Positions 24,556-33,068 of a stretch of DNA of 64,000 nucleotides are shown here, piece after piece. This stretch comes from an uncultured Collinsella sp. (lineage in GTDB: Bacteria; Actinomycetota; Coriobacteriia; Coriobacteriales; Coriobacteriaceae). The notes under the pieces were generated by a model, which saw nothing but the letters and a program-made list of their open reading frames with translations, had not been told where the DNA came from and searched no databases. The DNA is taken from contig UQRW01000006.1 of the NCBI GenBank assembly GCA_900543515.1, forward strand, positions 1-64,000, given 5' to 3'. A program made the position numbers and the translations under genes. Every line of letters begins with the position of its first letter. The stretch's first letter is position 1.

Positions 24556-24632
24556 TCAGTTGCGGTGGAATAGTCCCTGTTTAAGCCCTATTCTGCCGCA
24601 AACAGGAACTATTCCACCGCAAGTTATAAAAG
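24556..24632. repeat. Palindromic repeat element, copy 2
   Basis: Arms 24560-24582 and 24600-24622 are complementary at 22 of 23 positions, around the loop AAGCCCTATTCTGCCGC. It is related to 23391-23472: outer stem and loop are conserved, and the inner stem is changed on both sides together. Confidence 0.7.
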
Positions 24633-24634
24633 GG

Positions 24635-25825
24635 TCACGAGGAGCGCGTTTTGCCGAAGGCCTTAAGCACTGCCGTTACGGGGCCCGGCTGGAAGCGTCG
24701 GCGCACGTCATCGAGACGCTCGGGGATATCGATATGCTGCGGGCAGTGGCGCGCGCATTTGCCGCACTTGACGCAATTGCTCACCAGCTTGGGCTCGCTC
24801 GTGCGCACCGCACTCGCCGTAAAGTATTGCGACAGCCCCGTAAACCAGCTGTGCGCATAGCTCGCGTTGTAGGCGGCAAAGCAGCCGGGAATGTTGATAC
24901 CCTTGGGACATGGCATGCAGTAGCCGCATCCCGTGCAGGGCACGCGATTCGATTTTTCAAACTCATCCAGCACGTGCGCGATCGTGTCGAGCTGGTTGGC
25001 AGTCATCGAATTCGGCAACGCGAGGTCTGCCAGTGACGAATTCTCATCCACCTGCGCGGTATCGGTCATACCAGAAAGCAACATGGTCACCTGGGGATGA
25101 TTCCACACCCACGAGAGCCCCCAAGCGGCAGGCGTATGCAAATGCCGGTCGCATGCACCGTCGAGAACAGCGCGCGCCCGCGGAGGCAATTTGCCTGCCA
25201 AGCGTCCGCCCAAAAGCGGCTCCATCACAAACACCGCGAGGCCTCGCTCGGCGGCGGCCATGAGCCCCGCTGTTCCCGCCTGATATCGCTCTCCAGCGTA
25301 ATTGTACTGGATCTGGCAAAAGTCCCACTCATACGCATCGAGCATCGTGAGGAAGTCCGCTGCGCTGCCGTGGTACGAAAAACCGATCTGGCGAATGCGC
25401 CCCACCGCCTTTTGACGAGCGATCCAGTCCTCAATGCCCAACGCCACCACACGTTCCCACTGGGCGGGCGAGGTAATGTTATGCATGAGGTAATAGTCGA
25501 TATGGTCGGTCCGCAGGCGCCGCAGTTGCTCATTGAAGAACCGGTCGAAATCCTCCGCGCACTTGCACGAAGCATGCGGCAACTTGGTCGCCAGCAACAC
25601 CCGGTCACGCAGCCCCAAGCGCTCAAGCGAGGCGCCCACGCACGCCTCGTTACCGGGATAGAGATACGCGGTGTCCAGATAATTAATCCCCTGCTCCACC
25701 GCACGGGAAATGATGGCATCGGCTGTCTTCGCATCCGGACGTCCCGGCGCACCGGGAAACCTCATGCAGCCCAGACCCAGAGCGGATATTCGGTTACCAC
25801 TTTTGGGGTCAACGCGGTATTGCAC
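24635..25825 (-). CDS. Aldo/keto reductase with C-terminal 4Fe-4S domain
   Basis: Protein of 396 residues. It has an aldo/keto reductase barrel (MRFPGAPGRPDAKTAD; GINYLDTAYLYPGNE with the catalytic Asp and Tyr; LLATKLPHAS with the Lys; YYLMHNITS with the His position), followed by two iron-sulfur cysteine clusters, CTGCGYCMPCPKGINIPGC and CVKCGKCARHCPQHIDIP. This group is common in anaerobes and probably takes electrons from ferredoxin. The GTG at 25823-25825 is chosen because GGGAGGGGCC precedes it and the protein then begins like the family (QYRVDPKSGNRISALGLG); ATG 25843 is possible. Substrate unknown. Confidence 0.88.
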   Translation of the reverse strand: MQYRVDPKSGNRISALGLGCMRFPGAPGRPDAKTADAIISRAVEQGINYLDTAYLYPGNEACVGASLERLGLRDRVLLATKLPHASCKCAEDFDRFFNEQLRRLRTDHIDYYLMHNITSPAQWERVVALGIEDWIARQKAVGRIRQIGFSYHGSAADFLTMLDAYEWDFCQIQYNYAGERYQAGTAGLMAAAERGLAVFVMEPLLGGRLAGKLPPRARAVLDGACDRHLHTPAAWGLSWVWNHPQVTMLLSGMTDTAQVDENSSLADLALPNSMTANQLDTIAHVLDEFEKSNRVPCTGCGYCMPCPKGINIPGCFAAYNASYAHSWFTGLSQYFTASAVRTSEPKLVSNCVKCGKCARHCPQHIDIPERLDDVRRRFQPGPVTAVLKAFGKTRSS

Positions 25826-25988
25826 GGCCCCTCCCTTCGCCATCAGCGCCCCGACAAGGCGAAACACAACGGCCACGCCATCGAAACACATTGGAATCGC
25901 AATCGAGAACGTATCGTAACGTAGTAGAAATCGAGCCGTCACGGCGCCGCTTTAACATCAGCAAAAAGCCCGATGAAAGGAGCCGGGC

Positions 25989-26183
25989 ATGACCACGCGC
26001 GAGGACGCCTACCCCTACCCCGGCGAGCAATACATCCTCTCGGTCGACCGCTATCAGATCGAGGTCATGGACCATCTGGACGAGCCTCCCGCCACGGGTG
26101 CCGTCATCTTCTGCACCTTCCCCAAGGTCCGCGATGGCGTCGGATACCCCGCCCGCGTCTTTGCGGTCTGCCCTGCAGCGTAG
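25989..26183 (+). CDS. Small uncharacterised protein
   Basis: A protein of 64 residues starting MTTREDAYPYPGEQYILSVD behind AAAGGAG at good spacing. It is acidic, with no membrane helix, signal peptide or cysteine pair of note. It stands alone between divergent and downstream genes. No family recognised. The good ribosome-binding site and codon use like its neighbours argue for a real gene. Confidence 0.6.
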   Translation: MTTREDAYPYPGEQYILSVDRYQIEVMDHLDEPPATGAVIFCTFPKVRDGVGYPARVFAVCPAA

Positions 26184-26260
26184 CGTCCAGGCAAACGTTT
26201 CTTTTTTATAACAGCCGCCCCGCGCACCCACCAATCAACCTGGCAGCATACAATCCATCA

Positions 26261-26281
26261 GGCGCCCCTTACGCGGGCGCC
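26261..26281 (+). terminator. Terminator after the small protein gene
   Basis: Arms GGCGCCC and GGGCGCC with a seven-base loop, followed by TTTT. It lies just ahead of the panE-like gene. Confidence 0.8.
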
Positions 26282-26304
26282 TTTTACATGGGGAGATGAT
26301 TCAC

Positions 26305-27219
26305 ATGCAGATCAACAAGGTCGCCTTTATCGGCAAGGGCGGCGTCGGCCTGCTCTACGGCAGCATGATCGCCCGGGCGCTCGGCAACGACGCCGTCGAA
26401 TACGTCATGGATGACACCCGTTTTGAGCGTCACGCGGGCGATGCGCTCACCGTCAACGGAAAGCCTTGCGATCTCACGTCCGTCCGCGCCAGCGAGGCAG
26501 CGCCCGCCGATCTGGTCATCCTGACAGTCAAGACCACCGGTCTCGACCAAGCACTCAAGACTATGGAGCGTGTCGTGGGACCCAACACGCTCATCGCCTC
26601 GCTGTGCAACGGCATTACGAGCGAGCAAAAGATTGCCGAACGCTTTGGCTGGGAGCATACCGTCCTGGGTATCTGCCAGGGCATGGACGCCGTATTCCTC
26701 GACGGCGCGCTCACCTTTACCAATGCGGGCGAAATCCGCTTTGGTGCAGCCGCCGGCACCGACCCCGCGACCGTCGCCGCTATCGACGAGCTCTATACGC
26801 GCTGCGGCATCGCCCATACCGTCGAGGACGACATCGCTCACCGCATGTGGGCCAAACTCATGCTCAACGACGGCATCAACCAGACCTGCATGGCCTACGG
26901 CGGGACCTACGGAAGCGCCACGGAGCCGGGCTCCGAGCAGCGTCGCTGCTTTGTTTCCGCCATGCGCGAAACGCTTGCGGTCGCCAACGCCGAGGGCGTT
27001 GAGCTGACCGAGGCAGACCTGACGCAAATGGTGCACCTCATCGAGGGAATCGACCCCGCCGGTATGCCCTCGATGGCGCAGGACCGCATCGCACAACGAA
27101 AAACCGAAGTCGAGGAGTTCGCGGGCACCATTTGCCGCCTGGCCGCCAAACACGATATCCAAGTGCCGCAAAACGATTGGCTCTACCAGAGGATTCGCGA
27201 AATAGAAAGCAGCTGGTAG
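26305..27219 (+). CDS. Ketopantoate reductase family protein (PanE/ApbA-like)
   Basis: NADPH-dependent 2-dehydropantoate 2-reductase-type protein of 304 residues. The dinucleotide loop is FIGKGGVGLLYGSMIARALG at the N-terminus; the block LVILTVKTTGLDQAL and the SLCNGITSEQKIAERFG segment are those of ApbA/PanE. The catalytic lysine region lies in AHRMWAKLMLNDGINQ and the C-terminal helical domain has IEGIDPAGMPSMAQD. It may function in pantothenate synthesis or as a related hydroxyacid reductase; no other pan genes are nearby. The ATG at 26305 is preferred over 26296, which touches the GGGGAG site. Confidence 0.85.
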   Translation: MQINKVAFIGKGGVGLLYGSMIARALGNDAVEYVMDDTRFERHAGDALTVNGKPCDLTSVRASEAAPADLVILTVKTTGLDQALKTMERVVGPNTLIASLCNGITSEQKIAERFGWEHTVLGICQGMDAVFLDGALTFTNAGEIRFGAAAGTDPATVAAIDELYTRCGIAHTVEDDIAHRMWAKLMLNDGINQTCMAYGGTYGSATEPGSEQRRCFVSAMRETLAVANAEGVELTEADLTQMVHLIEGIDPAGMPSMAQDRIAQRKTEVEEFAGTICRLAAKHDIQVPQNDWLYQRIREIESSW

Positions 27220-27256
27220 TGCTCGGCATACTGCAGCCAACAGATCCAATGGCAAA

Positions 27257-27288
27257 GCCGCCGCAAGGGGCACTCCCCTCGCGGCGGC
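27257..27288 (+). terminator. Terminator of the panE-like gene
   Basis: Outer arms GCCGCCGC/GCGGCGGC and inner AGGGG/CCCCT form a 13-bp stem with small mismatches, followed by TTCCTTTTTC. Confidence 0.85.
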
Positions 27289-27328
27289 TTCCTTTTTCAT
27301 CTTTGGCCAAAAATCAGCTTCACAACGG

Positions 27329-27535
27329 TTAGAGCTGCGACTCCGACGCCTGGTCCTCATCGTCGCGACAAAGGACTACACCCGCACTTCCCAGCAGTGC
27401 GGCCGCGATCAGCGCGCCGACCACGATAGAGGCAGCCCCACAAGACCCCTGCATACCCGCGACGAGCGCGGCCGTAGGACCAAGGCAACCAAGCGTCAAT
27501 GCAACGGCGGCAACGGCGATATCTCGAGCGTTCAC
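27329..27535 (-). CDS. Small two-helix membrane protein
   Basis: A protein of 68 residues with two predicted membrane helices (about 6-25 and 33-55) joined by a short glycine- and cysteine-containing loop (GMQGSCGAAS), and an acidic tail CRDDEDQASES. The start is GTG 27533-27535 behind GGAGGAAG. Function unknown. It is isolated between two terminators and transcribed leftward. Confidence 0.6.
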   Translation of the reverse strand: MNARDIAVAAVALTLGCLGPTAALVAGMQGSCGAASIVVGALIAAALLGSAGVVLCRDDEDQASESQL

Positions 27536-27652
27536 AAGACCACTTCCTCCACGAGAAAGACCTTATTTCTCATGAACTAGTGTGCCCCGCGCCCATATGC
27601 GCGGCGTACTGCCACGGTAAGCGCTCTGTTAACTCAAGCACGCACAAAAAAC

Positions 27653-27694
27653 GGACGCCTCTACGTTGTGCCCAAAGGCTCAGTAAAGACGCCC
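27653..27694 (-). terminator. Terminator of the secreted protein gene
   Basis: Read leftward, GGGCGTCTTTAC pairs with GTAGAGGCGTCC using three G-U pairs, followed by GTTTTTT. The G-U pairs make it directional to the minus strand. Confidence 0.75.
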
Positions 27695-27726
27695 GCCCAT
27701 CATGTGCCCATTTTGCTTATGGAAGA

Positions 27727-28500
27727 TTACCAACCGGTGTAGTAGTCGGTGGTTCCGGCAGCGCAGCCGGAGTCATAGACCTTGCAATCGCCCTTGGAGC
27801 CCGTAAAGGTCGAGCCCTGGGCCATATCGCCCGCGGCAACAACGTAATAGCCGTCGGAATCGCGCCAGAAGCCCTCAGAATCCTGAGTCCATTCGCCCGT
27901 GCGATAGTGATAAAGCACATTGCTGCTGTAATAGGTCTCGCGGCGCCCGTTGTAGTTATTGACACCCGCAGAGCGCGTCAGGCCCGATCCGTTCGCGTAG
28001 GACGCGGCAGACGCGTAGGACGGAGTGTAACCGGCGTTGTAGTACGAAGCTTGGACGGCCTCGGCAGCCTCCGCCTCGGCGGCAGCCTCGAGCGCTTCGC
28101 GCTTGGCATCCTCAAGCGCAGTGCGCAGCTCATCGAGCTCGGTCGACTTGGCGTCGACCTCCCCCATCGTCAACAGGCTACCCGCGCCGTCGATGCAACC
28201 CTGCAGCACAGCGCGCTCGTCATCGGTGGCATAGTCACCGTACATGTTCATGATGATCTGAGCGCGCATCTCCAGGGAATCGCGCTTGGCCTCCATCGAG
28301 GCGTTCCACTCCTGCATGGAACCATAACCATCGCCGCGATAGTCAACGGGCTGTACCAGCGTCGTCTCGGACGGCGTAGATCCAACCGTATCGGACAGTG
28401 TTGCGGCGTGGGCATCAGTTGCACCGGCGCCCGCCAAAAGTGCCACGGTCAGAGCGGCGGAAAGGGCGGCGGCTTTCGGTTTTCGTGAATCGATCCTCAT
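27727..28500 (-). CDS. Secreted coiled-coil protein of unknown function
   Basis: Exported protein of 257 residues. It has a signal peptide (residues about 1-33, RKPKAAALSAALTVALLAGAG with AHA cleavage) and a helical, acidic, alanine-rich region near 115-150 (ELRTALEDAKREALEAAAEA) with coiled-coil character. A tyrosine/serine-rich linker follows, then a C-terminal domain with repeated aromatic-aspartate motifs (WTQDSEGFWRDSDGYYVVA) and two cysteines (GDCKVYDSGC). The C-terminal part resembles small cell-wall-associated domains of Coriobacteria. ATG 28498-28500 follows GGAGG. No anchoring motif is seen. Confidence 0.7.
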   Translation of the reverse strand: MRIDSRKPKAAALSAALTVALLAGAGATDAHAATLSDTVGSTPSETTLVQPVDYRGDGYGSMQEWNASMEAKRDSLEMRAQIIMNMYGDYATDDERAVLQGCIDGAGSLLTMGEVDAKSTELDELRTALEDAKREALEAAAEAEAAEAVQASYYNAGYTPSYASAASYANGSGLTRSAGVNNYNGRRETYYSSNVLYHYRTGEWTQDSEGFWRDSDGYYVVAAGDMAQGSTFTGSKGDCKVYDSGCAAGTTDYYTGW

Positions 28501-28717
28501 GTAGCTGGAAACCTCCGTAGTGCGTTTTTGCTGCGTTTGAGATGCGTGTGATTCGATCGCGCTGCATAGTACCCCGAGCAAATCGCGACCTGCGGTTTTA
28601 CTCAAAAGGCGCACGTCAATTGCGTAAAACTCACATCCTCTCAACAGGAGTTTTCCACAACTCAAATGCATAAAGCGTGTCAAAAACCCTGTTTTTGCAC
28701 CCGCTCTATGCAAAAAA
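28501..28717. other. Intergenic region between secreted protein and metY
   Basis: About 200 bases holding the promoter of the secreted protein gene and the tail of the metY transcript. No gene or clear palindrome other than the metY terminator. Confidence 0.4.
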
Positions 28718-28750
28718 GGCACCTGTGCAAACATTGTTCGCACAGGTGCC
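28718..28750 (-). terminator. metY terminator
   Basis: A perfect 11-bp stem (GGCACCTGTGC with GCACAGGTGCC) with an 11-base loop, followed leftward by six T. Confidence 0.92.
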
Positions 28751-28812
28751 CTGAACAGGCATTTTATGCAGTTATACCTATCGAGTCGCAAGGGGTCCTT
28801 GCACAAGTCGCC

Positions 28813-30123
28813 TTACTCGTCCAGCGCGGCGAAGGCCTGCTTCAGATCCCAAATGATATCCTCGGCGTTCTCGGTACCGATGGAAAGACGGATCGTGGAG
28901 GGCGTGATGTTCTGCTCGGCGAGCTCCTCGGCAGAGAGCTGGGAGTGCGTGGTGGTAGCCGGGTGCACGACGAGCGACTTGACGTCGGCCACGTTGGCGA
29001 GCAGCGAGAACACCTGCAGATGATCGATGAACTTCCAGGCGGCCTCCTGGCCACCCTTAATCTCAAAGGTAAAGATCGAGGCACCGCCGTTGGGGAAGTA
29101 CTTCTGATAGAGCTCGTGATCGGGGTGCTCAGACAGGCTCGGGTGGTTCACCTTGGCGACATGGCTGTCACCAGCCAGGAACTCAACGACCTTCTTGGTG
29201 TTCTCGACATGACGGTCAACGCGCAGCGACAGAGTCTCGGTGCCCTGGAGCAGGATCCAGGCGTTGAACGGGCTGATGCAGGCGCCCTCGTCACGCAGCA
29301 AGATAGCACGGACATAGGTTGCGAAGGCGGCGGGACCGGCAGCCTCGGCAAACGAGACGCCATGGTAGGAGGGGTTGGGCTCGGCGATCTGCGCATACTT
29401 GCCGCTCGCCTTCCAATCGAAGTTACCGCCGTCGACGATCACACCGCCCAGCGAGGTGCCGTGGCCGCCGATGAACTTGGTTGCGGAGTGAACGACGATG
29501 TTGGCACCATGCTCCAGCGGACGGAACAGATACGGGGTGCCGAAGGTGTTGTCGACGACAACCGGCAGACCGTGCTTCTTGGCGATCTCGGAGATGGCGT
29601 CGATGTTGGGGATGTCGGAGTTGGGGTTGCCGAGCGTCTCGAGATAGATGACCGTGGTGTTGTCCCTGATGGCACCCTCAACCTCTTCCAGGTTATGGGC
29701 ATCGACGAAGGTGGTCTCGACGCCAAACTGGGAGAGCGTATGCTCCAGCAGGTTGTAGGAACCGCCGTAGATGGTCTTCTGGGCGACCACGTGGTCACCG
29801 GCCTGGGCGAGAGCCTGCAGGGTATAGGTGATGGCAGCGGCACCGGAGGCGACGGCAAGACCTGCCACGCCACCCTCGAGTGCGGCGATACGGTCCTCGA
29901 AGACGCCCTGGGTGGAGTTGGTCAGACGGCCGTAGATGTTGCCGGCGTCGGCAAGACCAAAGCGGTCGGCGGCGTGCTGGGAATTGCGGAACACATAGCT
30001 CGTGGTCTGGTAGATAGGCACGGCGCGGGAGTCGGATGCGGGATCGGCGCTCTCCTGGCCAACGTGAAGCTGCAGGGTATCGAAACCAAAGGTGTGCTCG
30101 GGGTTGTTGATGAACTGGCTCAT
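28813..30123 (-). CDS. metY: O-acetylhomoserine sulfhydrylase (MetY)
   Basis: PLP enzyme of 436 residues of the Cys/Met metabolism family that makes homocysteine from O-acetylhomoserine and sulfide. Family blocks include FGFDTLQLHVGQE, the FGLADAGNIYGRLTNSTQG segment, and the PLP lysine in VVHSATKFIGGHGTSLGG (about residue 212). The length (about 430) and the long insertion after the lysine favour MetY over cystathionine gamma-synthase (about 390). AAGGAGAT sits ahead of ATG 30121-30123. The transcript has a 180-base leader with a small cysteine-containing reading frame and alternative stems, and a LysR gene diverges from it. Confidence 0.93.
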   Translation of the reverse strand: MSQFINNPEHTFGFDTLQLHVGQESADPASDSRAVPIYQTTSYVFRNSQHAADRFGLADAGNIYGRLTNSTQGVFEDRIAALEGGVAGLAVASGAAAITYTLQALAQAGDHVVAQKTIYGGSYNLLEHTLSQFGVETTFVDAHNLEEVEGAIRDNTTVIYLETLGNPNSDIPNIDAISEIAKKHGLPVVVDNTFGTPYLFRPLEHGANIVVHSATKFIGGHGTSLGGVIVDGGNFDWKASGKYAQIAEPNPSYHGVSFAEAAGPAAFATYVRAILLRDEGACISPFNAWILLQGTETLSLRVDRHVENTKKVVEFLAGDSHVAKVNHPSLSEHPDHELYQKYFPNGGASIFTFEIKGGQEAAWKFIDHLQVFSLLANVADVKSLVVHPATTTHSQLSAEELAEQNITPSTIRLSIGTENAEDIIWDLKQAFAALDE

Positions 30124-30177
30124 GATGATCTCCTTGATCGAATAAAAGTAATAAGAGTAAGAGAAGTAAGTCGCTGT

Positions 30178-30250
30178 CTCCTGATCACGCCGACGGACGC
30201 AAACAGGAGCCCGGCATTCGTCTTGGTAAGCAATTCATATGCGGGCCTCC
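30178..30250 (-). promoter_or_regulatory. Candidate metY attenuator: mutually exclusive stems
   Basis: In the leader RNA, bases 30239-30250 (which include the leader-peptide ribosome-binding site) can pair with 30206-30217 at 10 of 12 positions. Alternatively, the CTCCTG at 30204-30209 can pair with CAGGAG at 30178-30183. The two share 30206-30209 and so cannot form together. Translation of the leader peptide would decide between them. Confidence 0.45.
30185..30238 (-). CDS. metY leader peptide (17 residues)
   Basis: ATG 30236-30238 lies behind an AAAGGAGG site and reads MNCLPRRMPGSCLRPSA then TGA. It has two cysteine and two methionine codons in 17, and it ends 61 bases before metY. Short cysteine-rich leader peptides that stall ribosomes when the amino acid is scarce are known in other actinobacteria upstream of sulfur genes. 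Whether this one senses cysteine, methionine or is only translated incidentally cannot be settled from sequence. Confidence 0.5.
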   Translation of the reverse strand: MNCLPRRMPGSCLRPSA

Positions 30251-30396
30251 TTTCGCATCCCGGTTCCGTGGTCGGCTTAATTACCTACCGCCTTTGTGTG
30301 TTTTGAATAGTACGAGCATTGTTTCGCTCGGTCAATCACTTAAAAGCGCTAACCTGTTATCGGTTTTTTAGATAGCTATCGAAAGGACGGGCGCCG

Positions 30397-31299
30397 ATGA
30401 CCCTTCAGCAGCTTCGTTTTCTGATCGCCGTGGCAGAGTCCGGCTCAATCAACGCCGCAGCTCAGCGCCTCTATACCGCTCAGTCCAACATCTCAAACGC
30501 CGTCAAAAGCCTGGAACAGGAACTTCATATCGAAATCTTTACGCGCTCTAGCCGTGGTGTTGCACTCACCAACGACGGCACCGAGCTTTTGGGCTATGCG
30601 CGCCAGGTCGTAGAGCAGGCCGACATGCTCGAGGCGCGCTACGAGGACGGCGGCACCCCGCAAGCCCGCCTCGCCATTTCCGCCCAGCACTACGCCTTTT
30701 CGGTCGAGGCCTTTGTCAACGTGGTCGAGCGCTGCCGCGACAGCAAGTTCGAGTTCGTCATGCGCGAGACCACCACATCGCAGATCATCGATGACGTCCG
30801 CGCGTTTCGCAGCGACATCGGCATCCTCTATCTGGACGACTTTAACGCCCGCGTTCTGCAGAAGGCTTTTGCCGATGCGCGCGCGAGCTTCCATCCCCTA
30901 TTCGACGCGACGGTCCACGTCTTCGTTAGCGAGCGCCACCCGCTTGCCCGCCGCCCGCAGCTGTCCCTTGCCGACCTCACACCCTATACGCGTTATAGCT
31001 TTGAGCAGGGAACCTCAAACTCCTTCTATTACGCCGAGGAACCTTTTAGCTATATCCCTTGCGACCGCAACATACGAATCTCGGACCGCGGAACACTTAC
31101 TAACTTACTTATCACGTCGAACGGCTACACCCTGTCGACCGGTGTCCTCTCCAATGAAATGCAATGGGGTATGGCATCGATCCCGTTAGCAGACGCCCCA
31201 ACGATGCACGTAGGCTATATCATGCACGACGAGCGCAAGCCCTCTCCCCTCCTGCAGCAATACCTCGACGAGCTCAACCGCATCATCCATGCCAACTAA
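30397..31299 (+). CDS. LysR-family transcriptional regulator
   Basis: Protein of 300 residues. The winged HTH occupies 1-60 (MTLQQLRFLIAVAESGSINA and LYTAQSNISNAVKSLEQELH), followed by a periplasmic-binding-type effector domain. The DNA-binding part resembles CysB/CbL-like and GltC-like regulators. It diverges from metY across a 270-base region containing the palindrome GATAGCTATC at 30371-30380, so control of metY is the natural hypothesis. CGAAAGGAC precedes the ATG. The effector is unknown; O-acetylserine or O-acetylhomoserine would fit. Confidence 0.9.
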   Translation: MTLQQLRFLIAVAESGSINAAAQRLYTAQSNISNAVKSLEQELHIEIFTRSSRGVALTNDGTELLGYARQVVEQADMLEARYEDGGTPQARLAISAQHYAFSVEAFVNVVERCRDSKFEFVMRETTTSQIIDDVRAFRSDIGILYLDDFNARVLQKAFADARASFHPLFDATVHVFVSERHPLARRPQLSLADLTPYTRYSFEQGTSNSFYYAEEPFSYIPCDRNIRISDRGTLTNLLITSNGYTLSTGVLSNEMQWGMASIPLADAPTMHVGYIMHDERKPSPLLQQYLDELNRIIHAN

Positions 31300-31398
31300 C
31301 TGTCGGAAGACGGGGTAGAAATCGTAGAATGCTAGCCCCCGGCGGGCATGGCGCTACAATGGTCACTCACACGAAACGTACCCAACGAAAGGAAGCCC

Positions 31399-31884
31399 GT
31401 GAAGGTCATCATCTATACCGACGGCTCGGCCCGATCAAATCCGGGACGCGGCGGCTACGGCGCCGTGCTCAAATACACCAACCCCGCCGGCAAGACCTTC
31501 ACCTCCGAGCTTTCGCGCGGCTACGCCAAGACCACCAACAACCGCATGGAGCTCATGGCGGTCATCGTGGCGCTCGAGGCGCTCAACCGCCCCTGCGAGG
31601 TCGAGGTCCATTCCGATTCGCAGTACGTCGTCAACGCCTTTAACAAGCACTGGATCGACGGCTGGAAAAAGCGCGGATGGAAAACCGCCAACAAGCAGCC
31701 CGTCAAGAACCGCGACCTGTGGGAGCGCCTGCTCACCGCCAAAAGCAAGCACAAGGTTGAGTTCATCTGGGTTAAGGGTCACGCCGGCCACGAGCTCAAC
31801 GAGCGCTGCGATGAGCTCGCCACCACGGCGGCCGACGGCAGCAACCTCGATATCGACACCGGCTTTAACGAGAGCGACCTGTAA
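31399..31884 (+). CDS. rnhA: Ribonuclease HI
   Basis: Protein of 161 residues that cuts the RNA strand of RNA-DNA hybrids. The four acidic residues are present: [39 protein letters not shown] and [13 protein letters not shown] basic protrusion [20 protein letters not shown] is also present, as in E. coli RNase HI. Start is GTG 31399 with GAAAGGAAG upstream; the longer frame is without a binding site. Confidence 0.95.
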   Translation: MKVIIYTDGSARSNPGRGGYGAVLKYTNPAGKTFTSELSRGYAKTTNNRMELMAVIVALEALNRPCEVEVHSDSQYVVNAFNKHWIDGWKKRGWKTANKQPVKNRDLWERLLTAKSKHKVEFIWVKGHAGHELNERCDELATTAADGSNLDIDTGFNESDL

Positions 31885-31959
31885 CGGCGTTTTCGCACGC
31901 TATTTCCTGCCCCCTCGCGCTACACTCATCCTGTAAACCGAACGGCACGAGGGGGATAC

Positions 31960-33066
31960 ATGCTGCGTATAGCGACCATCGGCACATCCATGATCACCGA
32001 CGACTTTATCCAAGTCGTCAACGCCAACGACCAAGCCGCGTTTGTGGGCACGCTTTCACGCGATGCCAATCGCGGTGCTGCCTTTGCCGCCGAGCGCGGT
32101 GGCGAGCGAAACTTTACTTCACTCGATGAGCTCGCGGCAGCCGCCGACGTCGACGCCGTCTATATCGGCAGCCCTAACGCACTTCACTACGAGCAGGCCC
32201 TTGCCTGCATCGCCGGCGGCAAACACGTTATCGTCGAAAAGCCCTTCTGCGCCACCGAAGCGCAGGCGCTGGAAGTCTTCCGCGCTGCCGAGGCAGCAGG
32301 TGTCGTGGCCCTCGAGGCCATGCGTCCCCTCCACGATCCCGCCTTCCACGCAATCGAGGACGCTCTGAGCGAAATTGCGCCCATCCGCCGCGCCTCATTG
32401 CGCTTTGGCAAATATTCCTCGCGCTACAACGAGATTCTCGCGGGACGCGCCACCAATATCTTCGACTGCAATATGGCATCAGGTTCCCTCATGGACATTG
32501 GCGTCTACACCGTCGAGCCCATGGTCGAGATTTTCGGCATGCCCTCCGGCCTTACAAGCATGACTACTCTGCTCGACCCCACCACGCGACAGCTCACGCA
32601 CGGCCCCATCGACGGCTGCGGTTCCATCCTCGCCAGCTACGGCGGTGGCCGTATCTCCGTCGAGCTCGCGCACTCCAAAATTACGAACGACCTGCTGCCC
32701 TCGCAGATCGAAGGCGAGCGTGGCACTATCCAGATCGACCATCTGTCCACGCCCCGCAACGTCCGCATCGACTATCGCGGCGACGTCGTACGCGGCTCGG
32801 CGACCGAGGCACCGCGCGAACAGGGCGACAACGGCCGCGTGCTCGACCTGCCCAAATCGAGCAACACTATGGAATACGAACTCACAGACTTTATCACCGC
32901 CATCGGCGGCATCGATAACGTTAAGGAAGAGATTTGGGAGACCCCGGCGGGACGCCACGAGCTTGGCCACTACCGCGATGTCACACTCGTCTCACTGCGC
33001 ATCATGGATGCCGTGCGCCAGCAGGCCGGCATAACCTTCCCGGCCGACGCAGGCAAGCAGGCATAG
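31960..33066 (+). CDS. Gfo/Idh/MocA-family oxidoreductase
   Basis: Protein of 368 residues. Its N-terminus is RIATIGTSMITDDFIQVVNA, lacking the strict GxGxxG glycines. It has VDAVYIGSPNALHYEQALAC, the EKP motif VIVEKPFCATEAQ and a C-terminal domain containing GSLMDIGVYTVEPMVEIFG. This resembles the YcjS/YhhX-like or dihydrodiol dehydrogenase branch. Substrate unknown. The acylphosphatase gene starts two bases after its stop, so both are on one transcript. Confidence 0.87.
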   Translation: MLRIATIGTSMITDDFIQVVNANDQAAFVGTLSRDANRGAAFAAERGGERNFTSLDELAAAADVDAVYIGSPNALHYEQALACIAGGKHVIVEKPFCATEAQALEVFRAAEAAGVVALEAMRPLHDPAFHAIEDALSEIAPIRRASLRFGKYSSRYNEILAGRATNIFDCNMASGSLMDIGVYTVEPMVEIFGMPSGLTSMTTLLDPTTRQLTHGPIDGCGSILASYGGGRISVELAHSKITNDLLPSQIEGERGTIQIDHLSTPRNVRIDYRGDVVRGSATEAPREQGDNGRVLDLPKSSNTMEYELTDFITAIGGIDNVKEEIWETPAGRHELGHYRDVTLVSLRIMDAVRQQAGITFPADAGKQA

Positions 33067-33068
33067 CG

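Noticed and set aside
30124..30340. SAM riboswitch upstream of metY
   Set aside because: None of the conserved SAM-I, SAM-II or SAM-IV core blocks is present; the leader is better explained by a small translated frame with alternative stems.
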